DNA from: Acidobacteriota bacterium
Lineage (GTDB): Bacteria > Acidobacteriota > Terriglobia > Terriglobales > Acidobacteriaceae
Direction of reading: 5' to 3'
Assembly (NCBI GenBank): GCA_021781255.1
Contig: JAJXXG010000736.1
Location: forward strand, 1-6,855
DNA: 6,855 bases
Under the pieces are notes generated by a model, which was given only the letters and a program-made list of their open reading frames with translations, did not search any database and was not told the DNA's origin. The translations under genes were made by a program, and so were the position numbers. Positions 1 to 5,460 of the stretch are shown piece after piece (position 1 is the first letter of the stretch; every line of letters starts with the position of its first letter).

Positions 1-1
1 G

Positions 2-697
2 ATTCTGGATACGGCCGGGCAGAAAGGCACGGGCAAGTGGACCGTGATCAGCGCGCTCGATACCGGCCAGCCCGTGACTCTGATCGGCGAGAGCGTGTTC
101 GCACGATGCCTGTCAGCGCTGAAGGAGGAACGCGTGGAGGCAGAGAAGATTTTGCGCGGGCCTAAGACGGCGGTGAAGGTGGGCGGCCGCGCAAGGTTCA
201 TTGAGGACGTGCGCCGCGCGCTCTACAGCTCAAAGATCATCAGCTATGCGCAGGGCTACATGCTGCTGCGGGCCGCGGCCACAGAGAACGGCTGGAACCT
301 GAACATGGGCGGCATCGCGCTGATGTGGCGCGGCGGATGCATCATCCGCAGCAAGTTTCTGGGCAACATCAAGGCGGCTTACGAGAAAAATCCAAAGCTG
401 GACAATCTGCTGCTCGACATGTTTTTCTCGCGCGCGGTGAACAAGTACCAGGCCTCGTGGCGCAAGGCAGTGGCGCACGCCGTCAAGCTGGGCGTGCCTA
501 CGCCGGCGTTTGCCACAGCGCTCGCGTTCTTCGACGGCTACCGCACCGCCCGCCTGCCGCAAAACCTGCTGCAGGCACAGCGCGACTACTTCGGTGCGCA
601 CACGTACGAACGCGTCGATCAGCCGCGCGGCCAGTTCTTCCATACCAATTGGACGGGACACGGCGGAAGGGTATCGTCAACGACGTATAACGTCTAG
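2..697 (+). CDS. gnd: 6-phosphogluconate dehydrogenase, decarboxylating (C-terminal part, 5' truncated by window edge)
   Basis: Catalyses NADP-dependent oxidative decarboxylation of 6-phosphogluconate to ribulose 5-phosphate in the cytosolic pentose phosphate pathway. The frame is open from base 2 and gives 231 residues before the TAG at 695-697; the family is usually about 470-480 residues, so roughly the N-terminal half (the NADP-binding Rossmann domain) lies left of the window. The fragment opens with the family signature [13 protein letters not shown], followed by GESVFAR, the [11 protein letters not shown] stretch, [13 protein letters not shown], and the very conserved C-terminal tail [17 protein letters not shown], then [10 protein letters not shown] and a terminal YNV. 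These make the all-alpha dimerisation and substrate-binding domain, and the tail normally reaches into the partner subunit's active site. No frameshift or missing signature is seen. The gene converges on the kinase gene with three bases between stop codons. The apparent GTG at 44 is an internal valine, not a start. Confidence 0.97.
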   Translation: MLDTAGQKGTGKWTVISALDTGQPVTLIGESVFARCLSALKEERVEAEKILRGPKTAVKVGGRARFIEDVRRALYSSKIISYAQGYMLLRAAATENGWNLNMGGIALMWRGGCIIRSKFLGNIKAAYEKNPKLDNLLLDMFFSRAVNKYQASWRKAVAHAVKLGVPTPAFATALAFFDGYRTARLPQNLLQAQRDYFGAHTYERVDQPRGQFFHTNWTGHGGRVSSTTYNV

Positions 698-700
698 AAG

Positions 701-2161
701 TCAGCTTTCGGCTTTCGAAGAGTCGGGAGCATGGATGGGCAGGCGCACGATAAAGCGCGTGTCTCCCGGCTTCGATTCCACCTGAATCGTTCCGCCGAAT
801 TTTTGCGTCACGATGCGGTGAACGATCTCCAGGCCCAGCCCCGTGCCTGAGCCCTGCGGCTTGGTGGTGAAGAACGGTTCGAAGATGTGCGGAAGCGTGT
901 CGGGCGGAATGCCCGCGCCACGATCGCCGATCGAGACCGCGAGGAATCCAGGCTCGCTCCACGTGGCAATTTCGATCTTCGCGCCCTCGGGCGACGCGTC
1001 GGCGGCATTGTCGAGGAGGTTGGTCCAGACCTGACTGAGGGCATGACCGCGCGTACGGATGGTAGAGGGCGAGGCCGCGAATCGTTTTTCCACCTTGATC
1101 TGCTTGAGCCGCAGCTTGTGTCCGAGGATGGTGAGCGTGCTTTGCAGGCTGTCGTGAACGTTCAGGTCCCTGCCGGGCGTTCGCTCGTCGTAGGCAAACG
1201 TCTTTACGGCCGTCACCAATTCGGAGATGCGTGAGACGCTATCTTCGATGGCGCAGACCAGCGAGACACTGGAGACAAGGGATCCGAACCAGTTGAGCGC
1301 GTCGGAGAACGAGGCGGGATCAAATTGCTCCTTCGCGCATGCAATTTCGCCGCGATTGAAGCCCCTTGAGACGAGCACAGGCCCGATGGCGAAGGCATTC
1401 TCCACCTTCGCCGCGGCGAGCCATTCGCTCATGGCTTCCTCGGCGTCGGCCTGCTCCAGACTGCTCATCGCCGGCTGATTGCAGTCCTTGAGGGCGCGCT
1501 CCAGAAGATTCCTCATGCATTCAAGCTGAGCCGGGTTTTTGGGTTTCTCGCTCCCGCGCAGGCTGAGCTGCTGCAGGCGCAGCAGGTTCTCGCGCAGTTG
1601 CGAGGAGGCGCGCATGGCGGCAGAGCCGGGGTTGTGCAACTCGTGCATGAGTCCGGCGGCGAGCGTGCCCAAAGAGACCAGCTTCTCGCGGTGCAGCGCC
1701 TCAACCTGATAGGCCTGGAGCCGCTGCGCGCTATCGGCCAGGATGGTGTTGCGCACCGCGGAACAGCAGGCCAGCAAAGACCAAAAATCCTGCTCGCTGA
1801 AGCGGATGAGCACCGAATCCTGCGCCGCGGAGACGCGGAACATCGCGGCGCCTCTGCCGGTGAGCAAGGGCACCTCGCCGAATCCCTCGCCGGCTTGCAA
1901 GACCCCCACCAATGTCCAGGCCCCGTCTGGTTCCTGCCGTTCGGTGCGGATCTCGCCCTCGATCACGAGCCAGTAAAAGCGCCACAGTTCCCCTGCTTCA
2001 ACCAGCATGGCGCCGGCTTTGGCGGTTACGCGCTCGACGCGATTCACGCCTGCGATGGCGGCGAAGGGCGTGGCGGCGAAGATACGCGTACGCGGCAGAG
2101 CCTCGGCGAGATCCTTGAGAAGAACCGGTTCGACGCCGATCGGTTGTGTACTGTCAGTCAT
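701..2161 (-). CDS. Soluble sensor histidine kinase with N-terminal cyclic-nucleotide-binding-like domain
   Basis: Probably autophosphorylates on histidine and passes the phosphate to a receiver; the neighbouring receiver-reductase fusion is the obvious partner. With the ATG at 2159-2161 it has 486 residues. Residues about 30-135 look like a Crp-type cNMP-binding beta-roll (LVEAGELWRFYWLVIEGEIR, then GEGFGEVPLLTGRGAAMFRV). The phosphate-binding cassette is imperfect: the usual R-S/T-A is RGA, so nucleotide binding is unproven. The H-box is SLGTLAAGLMHELHNPGSAA with H173 as likely phospho-site. The stretch between H-box and N-box is unusually long. The ATPase part has LLDNAADA (N385), DRGAGIP (413-419), FEPFFTTK (427-434) and GTGLGLEIVHRI (from 439). 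No signal peptide or membrane segment is seen, so it should act in the cytoplasm. In-frame ATGs at 2204-2206 and 2201-2203 would add 15 or 14 residues, but that extension lies inside a REP-like element, so I prefer 2161. No start has a strong Shine-Dalgarno. Confidence 0.9.
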   Translation of the reverse strand: MTDSTQPIGVEPVLLKDLAEALPRTRIFAATPFAAIAGVNRVERVTAKAGAMLVEAGELWRFYWLVIEGEIRTERQEPDGAWTLVGVLQAGEGFGEVPLLTGRGAAMFRVSAAQDSVLIRFSEQDFWSLLACCSAVRNTILADSAQRLQAYQVEALHREKLVSLGTLAAGLMHELHNPGSAAMRASSQLRENLLRLQQLSLRGSEKPKNPAQLECMRNLLERALKDCNQPAMSSLEQADAEEAMSEWLAAAKVENAFAIGPVLVSRGFNRGEIACAKEQFDPASFSDALNWFGSLVSSVSLVCAIEDSVSRISELVTAVKTFAYDERTPGRDLNVHDSLQSTLTILGHKLRLKQIKVEKRFAASPSTIRTRGHALSQVWTNLLDNAADASPEGAKIEIATWSEPGFLAVSIGDRGAGIPPDTLPHIFEPFFTTKPQGSGTGLGLEIVHRIVTQKFGGTIQVESKPGDTRFIVRLPIHAPDSSKAES

Positions 2162-2183
2162 TCTGCTTGTTAATGCGGCGCTC

Positions 2184-2254
2184 CCGCAGGGGCCAAAGCC
2201 CATCATTCAATTCGGCCATCTCGGCACGACTGAAGTCGTGCCCTGTTACAAAGC
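2184..2254. repeat. REP-like intergenic element with two hairpins
   Basis: Two inverted repeats sit close together. The first is GGGC-CAAA-GCCC at 2190-2201. The second, stronger one is GGCACGAC-TGAA-GTCGTGCC at 2223-2242, a perfect 8-bp stem with a four-base loop, followed by CCTGTTACAAAGC. From memory, hairpins of this form ('GACTGAAGTCGTGCC') are scattered through intergenic regions of many acidobacterial genomes, like REP/BIME elements moved by RAYT transposases; I cannot confirm copy number here. Lying between the two members of a probable operon, it could stabilise the upstream message or reduce read-through. It covers the in-frame upstream ATGs of the kinase, which supports the downstream start. 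Confidence 0.6.
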
Positions 2255-2275
2255 AACCTTCATTGAGTTTCTCTG

Positions 2276-2312
2276 CTCGCCGCGGCGAGTAAAGTCGTAC
2301 CCTTTCAAAAAA
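2276..2312. repeat. Degenerate second REP-like copy with perfect 14-bp palindrome
   Basis: CTCGCCGCGGCGAG at 2276-2289 is a perfect palindrome. It is followed by TAAAGTCGTACCCTTTCAAA, which resembles the 3' part of the neighbouring element (TGAAGTCGTGCCCTGTTACAAA) with a few changes and a deletion. It therefore looks like a decayed second copy or the far half of a paired element. Function unknown. Confidence 0.4.
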
Positions 2313-2333
2313 CCCGAATCATGCGACAGGTTC
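2307..2333 (-). terminator. Possible weak rho-independent terminator after the receiver-reductase gene
   Basis: On the minus strand, GAACCTG (2333-2327) can pair with CGGGTTT (2316-2310) around a ten-base loop, and the second arm runs into a tract of six T (2312-2307). The stem is seven pairs including two G-T wobbles, so it is weak, and its first base overlaps the stop codon of the upstream gene. If active, it would partly separate expression of the kinase from the receiver-reductase gene. Confidence 0.3.
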
Positions 2334-3985
2334 TAAAACCCTGCCAGGTACTGGTGGACAAACTGGACCGCGATGGAACCCTCGCCCACCGCGGAGGCTA
2401 CGCGCTTTACCGAGCCGTGGCGCACGTCGCCGGCCACAAAAACGCCGGGCACGCTGCTCTCGAGCAGATACGGCTCGCGAGCTTCGCGCCAAACCTCCGG
2501 CAGTTTGCCATCTTTGCGCAGGTCCGGCCCGGCCAGTAAAAATCCATTTTCGTCGCGCAGGATGCAAGGCGGCAGCCATGCGGTGACGGGCGCCGCACCG
2601 ATCAAAACAAACAACGAGGACGCGGGCACCTCAACGTCTCCCGACGGTCCGCGCAACTTTAGCGCCGTCATACGCTCGTCGCCGATTGCCTCCAGCACCT
2701 GGGTCCGAGTTTCCACCACAATATTCGATGTTCTGGCGATCTCATCGATCAAGTATTTTGACATGGTGGCGGAAAGGCCCTCGCCGCGCACAAGCATGGT
2801 TACCTTGGAGGCAAATCGGGCAAAGTGCAGGGCAGCCTGGCCGGCGGAGTTTGCCCCCCCGGCGATATAGACCTCCTCACCCTTGCAGGCGAGGGCCTCG
2901 ACGAGCGCCGCGCCGTAGTAAACACCGCGGCCAGTGAGGCGATCTCCGCCGAGGATTGCGAGCTTGCGATACTGGACGCCGGGAGCAAGCAGCACGGCGT
3001 GGCTGGAAACCTCGCGGCCATCGGCGAGCTGAATAAAGCGGTATTGGCCATCGATGCGCATTCCGGTGGCGCGCTGGGTGACGAACTCGGCGCCGAATCG
3101 CGAGGCCTGGGTGTGAGCGCGGCGGCCCAATTCCGCGCCCGTGACGCCCGACGGGAAGCCGAGGTAGTTTTCGATCCGGGAGCTGGAGCCGGCCTGTCCT
3201 CCGGGCGCTTCGGGTTCGATGACCAGGGTGCGCAAGCCTTCACTGGCACCGTAGACCGCGGCGGCAAGGCCCGCCGGACCGGCGCCCACGACAACCAGGT
3301 CGTAGAAATCCTGGGCAGCCTGAACGCGCAGCCCGACGCGGGCAGCGAGCTCGCCCGGCTCCGGATCGACAAGCACGGTACCGTCCGCGAACAACACCAC
3401 AGGCAGCTTTTTGAGGTCAAGTTGACGGTCCTCGAGCAACTTGAGAGCTTCGGGGCTACCGGCAGCATCGAGCCAGCGGTAGGGCACATGATTGCGCGAC
3501 AGGAAGTTGCGGACGCGGTGGTCGTTCAGCGACCAGCGGTGCCCAATGACGCGCAAGCCCTCGAAGGACGGGCGGTAACCTGCCTGCCAGTCGTCGAGGA
3601 GGTCGTCGAGAACGGGGTAGAGCTTCTCCTCCGGGGGGTCCCAGGGCTTGTTGAGGTAGTAGTGAATGCGGGCGGAATTGATGGCGCGGATGGCCGCCTC
3701 AGTGTCAGCGTAGGCTGTGAGGAGGACGCGGCGCGCCTCGGGATAGAGATCGCGCGATCGCTCCAGCATCTCTACGCCGCTCATCCCCGGCATGCGCTGG
3801 TCGCTGAGCAGGAGCGCCACCGGCTCCTCGCGGGTTTTCAACTGAATCAGGGTGTCCAATGCGGCCTGGCCACCGCCGGCGCGCATCACTCGGTATGTGC
3901 TGCCATACTGGCGCCGCAGGTCCTGGACTACGGCCTCCAGCACGTTCGCATCGTCATCAACCGCCAGCAAAATCGGCCTTGCCAT
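2333..3985 (-). CDS. Response-regulator receiver fused to thioredoxin-reductase-like FAD/NAD(P)H oxidoreductase
   Basis: A 550-residue, apparently cytosolic, three-part protein. Residues 4-130 are a CheY-like receiver: acidic D10-D12, phosphoacceptor D62 in LLLSDQRMPGMSG, T90 in LLTAY and K113 in NKPW, so the phosphorylation machinery is complete. Residues about 143-222 (VIGHRWSLNDHRVRNFLSRN, then LPVVLFADGTVLVDP) look like a glutaredoxin/thioredoxin fold without CxxC. Residues about 227-550 are a thioredoxin-reductase-type flavoprotein: FAD motif GAGPAG (234-239) with E257, GGQAGSSSRIENYLGFP (262-278), NAD(P)H motif GGANSAG (376-382), and the C-terminal FAD motif FVAGDVRHGSVKRVASAVGEGS from 516. 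Where classical TrxB has the CATCDG redox pair, this protein has VYYGAALVEA (355-364), so thiol-disulfide exchange through that site is not possible. Annotation pipelines call such proteins 'fused response regulator/thioredoxin-disulfide reductase'; the reductase part of that name is doubtful here. The start ATG (3983-3985) has no Shine-Dalgarno. The kinase gene follows downstream. Confidence 0.92.
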   Translation of the reverse strand: MARPILLAVDDDANVLEAVVQDLRRQYGSTYRVMRAGGGQAALDTLIQLKTREEPVALLLSDQRMPGMSGVEMLERSRDLYPEARRVLLTAYADTEAAIRAINSARIHYYLNKPWDPPEEKLYPVLDDLLDDWQAGYRPSFEGLRVIGHRWSLNDHRVRNFLSRNHVPYRWLDAAGSPEALKLLEDRQLDLKKLPVVLFADGTVLVDPEPGELAARVGLRVQAAQDFYDLVVVGAGPAGLAAAVYGASEGLRTLVIEPEAPGGQAGSSSRIENYLGFPSGVTGAELGRRAHTQASRFGAEFVTQRATGMRIDGQYRFIQLADGREVSSHAVLLAPGVQYRKLAILGGDRLTGRGVYYGAALVEALACKGEEVYIAGGANSAGQAALHFARFASKVTMLVRGEGLSATMSKYLIDEIARTSNIVVETRTQVLEAIGDERMTALKLRGPSGDVEVPASSLFVLIGAAPVTAWLPPCILRDENGFLLAGPDLRKDGKLPEVWREAREPYLLESSVPGVFVAGDVRHGSVKRVASAVGEGSIAVQFVHQYLAGF

Positions 3986-3991
3986 AGAGAA

Positions 3992-4020
3992 AGTGTAGAA
4001 GGTTTGGCAAAACTACAGAA
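3992..4020 (-). promoter_or_regulatory. Candidate minus-strand promoter for the receiver-reductase gene, possibly leaderless
   Basis: Reading the minus strand, TACACT (3997-3992) is a fair -10 and ends six bases before the ATG. A poor -35, TTCTGT (4020-4015), lies 17 bases upstream. Transcription from it would begin at or next to the start codon, and the gene has no Shine-Dalgarno, which fits a leaderless message. The -35 match is weak, so this is tentative. Confidence 0.3.
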
Positions 4021-4070
4021 AGTTTGTTCTTGCCGGCTTCGTTCCGGGTCGCCGCTCGCTGGTGCTCTCA

Positions 4071-4105
4071 CCCCAGCGACAAAGACCTGTCGCCGGGGGC
4101 CCCGG
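4071..4105. repeat. Second intergenic hairpin element (REP-like)
   Basis: CCCC-A-GCGACA (4071-4081) pairs with TGTCGC-C-GGGG (4088-4098) around loop AAGACC, with one A/C mismatch. The right arm also belongs to a competing perfect 6-bp palindrome, CCGGGG-G-CCCCGG (4093-4105). I recall similar 'CTCACCCCAGCGACAAA...TGTCGCYGGGG' elements between genes of acidobacteria, which suggests a dispersed repeat family; this cannot be tested from one window. It lies upstream of both divergent genes and has no T-tract, so it does not look like a terminator. Confidence 0.5.
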
Positions 4106-4202
4106 ACTTGAATCTTGTCGTTCCCGGGATACAGAATCTGTGGTTTTGCAGTAGCCAGACCCATTCTAGTTAATGATTTCTACGGCTCTCTCTCTTCAGG
4201 TT

Positions 4203-4245
4203 TTTATACTCGTTTGGGCCGTCAAGCTATAATCTCGCTTATAGC
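4203..4245 (+). promoter_or_regulatory. Candidate promoter of the LuxR-type regulator with an overlapping 20-bp palindromic operator
   Basis: A consensus -10, TATAAT, lies at 4228-4233. The best upstream -35-like hexamer is TTTATA at 4203-4208, with a long 19-base spacer. The -10 sits inside a perfect inverted repeat, GCTATAA (4226-4232), six bases, TTATAGC (4239-4245). Twenty-base dyads of this kind are typical sizes for LuxR-family or other dimeric regulators, and binding here would block RNA polymerase. Transcription from about 4240 would leave a leader of nearly 240 bases before the gene at 4478. The bound protein is not known; autoregulation by the gene downstream is an inference. Confidence 0.45.
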
Positions 4246-4477
4246 GTGCCAAGATCGTACCGATCTGTGCCAGAGCCGCGCGGTTGCGCATCGAAGCGGC
4301 AGAGCTTGTATATGTAGCAATTGCATGCATTGCCAAGGTTTCGCGCCAATCCGCCGATAGTAACAAGAGAATGAAAGCCGCGGGCACCGCTGTTCAAGCG
4401 CCCAAGGGTTTAGCGAAGATCAGGGTTGAAACGCCGCATTTTCGTGGACAGGGACACGGGCAGGCAGAGCACACATC
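4246..4477 (+). other. Long presumed 5' leader, no gene recognised
   Basis: This stretch between the TATAAT and the regulator start has no convincing coding region and no tRNA or known riboswitch that I recognise. It holds small inverted repeats: AGATCG-TAC-CGATCT at 4252-4266 (perfect 6-bp arms) and GCAAT/ATTGC arms around TGCATGC at 4317-4333. A frame opening at the ATG at 4371 runs on through the regulator gene in another frame and looks like chance. The ribosome-binding region before 4478 (GGCAGAGCACACATC) is weak. Confidence 0.4.
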
Positions 4478-5179
4478 ATGTACAAGATCATCCTTGCCGA
4501 TTCGCAAGCGATCTTCCGGGCCGGAACCGCCAAGGTTCTGGCGATGGACGAGGATCTGCGCATCATCGCACAGTGCACGGATTTGGAGCGAATGTACCAT
4601 GCCATCGCCACCTTCCCCAGCGCCATTGTCCTGTTTTCGTCTTCGCTACAGCCGGATTTTGCGCGGCTTGCGGTGTTGCTTGAGACCACGGGCAGCCGTG
4701 GCATTGTGATTGCGGAGAACAACGAGCATGCCGCAACCTACCTGCAGCAGGGCTTTCGCGGCGTAGTGTTTCGCAGCGTTACCGGCCCGACGCTGGTAGA
4801 TTGCGTGCGCCGCGTGGCCGGCGGCGAGGTGTGGTTCCCCCCTCAGGCCGCGAAGCCAGAGTCGCCCGAAGAAGATATGGTGGGCGCGCGCGTGCGCGAT
4901 CGCCTGACGCCGAAAGAGATGCGCATTGTGGCCCTGATCGTGCAGGGGTGCAAGAACCGCGAGATTGCCCTGCGCCTGAAGACCACGGAGCAGGTAATTA
5001 AGAATTACCTGCGCTCGATCTACGACAAGACCGGAGTCAGCGATCGGCTGGAGCTGGCGCTGTTCACTATCCATCACCAGGTGCTGGCCAAGGCCGCCGC
5101 AGACGTTGGCCAGAAAATGGAAGCCGAAGCAAAAGCTGCTCCCGTCGCCGTTGGCGGACGAAAATTCGGGGAGTCATGA
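4478..5179 (+). CDS. NarL/LuxR-family transcriptional regulator with degenerate receiver domain
   Basis: A 233-residue DNA-binding regulator. Residues 1-118 fold-match a NarL-type receiver (YKIILADSQAIFRAG at the start, GFRGVVFRSVTGPTLVDCV before the linker), but the phospho-chemistry is missing: only D8 remains of the acidic pair, the strand that should carry the phosphoacceptor reads VLFSSSLQP (51-59) with no Asp anywhere from 36 to 59, the conserved Thr/Ser is A79 and the conserved Lys is R99. Residues 143-202 (LTPKEMRIVALIVQGCKNREIA, then KTTEQVIKNYLRSIYDKTGV) are a complete GerE/LuxR helix-turn-helix. A 30-residue Ala/Lys/Glu-rich tail follows. It therefore probably binds DNA without phosphorylation, or responds to another signal through the pseudo-receiver. 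It is divergent from the receiver-reductase gene. ATG at 4478 is the first plausible start in frame; the Shine-Dalgarno is weak. Targets are unknown. Confidence 0.93.
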   Translation: MYKIILADSQAIFRAGTAKVLAMDEDLRIIAQCTDLERMYHAIATFPSAIVLFSSSLQPDFARLAVLLETTGSRGIVIAENNEHAATYLQQGFRGVVFRSVTGPTLVDCVRRVAGGEVWFPPQAAKPESPEEDMVGARVRDRLTPKEMRIVALIVQGCKNREIALRLKTTEQVIKNYLRSIYDKTGVSDRLELALFTIHHQVLAKAAADVGQKMEAEAKAAPVAVGGRKFGES

Positions 5180-5224
5180 CCCGAGTTTGAAATCAATAAT
5201 GTTGACCTGGATTCCAGGGGCGAC

Positions 5225-5254
5225 TTGACGACCGCATATTTTTCCGCTTATTTT
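5225..5254 (+). promoter_or_regulatory. Candidate sigma-70-type promoter for the MFS permease
   Basis: TTGACG (5225-5230) matches the -35 consensus in five of six positions. An 18-base spacer leads to TATTTT (5249-5254), four of six for the -10. The predicted start, near 5261, falls just before the tandem palindromes, the expected arrangement for repression. No other convincing promoter is seen between the regulator stop and the permease. Confidence 0.45.
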
Positions 5255-5263
5255 CAACTGCAG

Positions 5264-5307
5264 CGAGATAATCTCGATTCTTCCCCGAGATAATCTCGAT
5301 TCTTCCC
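5264..5307. repeat. Two perfect 22-bp tandem repeats, each with a 13-bp palindrome (candidate operators)
   Basis: Copies at 5264-5285 and 5286-5307 are identical in all 22 bases and directly adjoining. Each starts with CGAGAT-A-ATCTCG, a perfect dyad with six-base arms, followed by ATTCTTCCC. The palindrome centres are 22 bp apart, about two helical turns, so two dimers would sit on the same DNA face. The pair lies immediately downstream of a candidate promoter and about 150 bases upstream of the permease start. The binding protein is not identifiable; MarR-, GntR- or TetR-type repressors are reasonable guesses. Confidence 0.7.
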
Positions 5308-5460
5308 TTTAATGTGCCGAATGAAGTTCATAAGACTGGGAATCAGGCAAGTGCTTGAACAAGTACACCTGCACTGAAAATCCCAATGGATTCACGGTTT
5401 CTGCACCTCCAGGGTTGCGATCCTGGCGCCAGTGTATTCAATCGAGGTCGAATTCAGGTC
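5308..5460 (+). other. Leader region of the MFS gene with overlapping small hairpins
   Basis: No gene is recognised here. CCAGG (5409-5413) can pair with CCTGG (5422-5426) around an eight-base loop, and the second arm overlaps a perfect ten-base palindrome CTGGCGCCAG (5423-5432), so the two structures are mutually exclusive. An in-frame ATG at 5386 would extend the permease by 25 residues; an in-frame TGA at 5356-5358 limits any further extension. Confidence 0.35.

Noticed and set aside
2162..2206. Upstream start for the kinase (ATG at 2204-2206)
   Set aside because: The extra 15 residues are encoded by a REP-like hairpin element and have no domain character; ATG at 2159-2161 is more likely.
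2825..4111. 428-codon open frame on the plus strand opposite the receiver-reductase gene
   Set aside because: It is antisense to a gene with unmistakable motifs; long shadow frames are common in GC-rich DNA, and its translation has no recognisable domain.
4284..4709. Plus-strand frame starting upstream of the LuxR-type gene
   Set aside because: It overlaps the regulator in another frame and its translation becomes Arg/Pro/Ser-rich; no ribosome site or family resemblance.
5206..5218. CCTGG-ATT-CCAGG hairpin as terminator of the LuxR-type gene
   Set aside because: The stem is only five pairs and no T-tract follows on the plus strand.
5264..5307. Tandem 22-bp repeats as a minimal CRISPR array
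   Set aside because: The copies adjoin without spacers and there is no cas gene; an operator pair explains them better.
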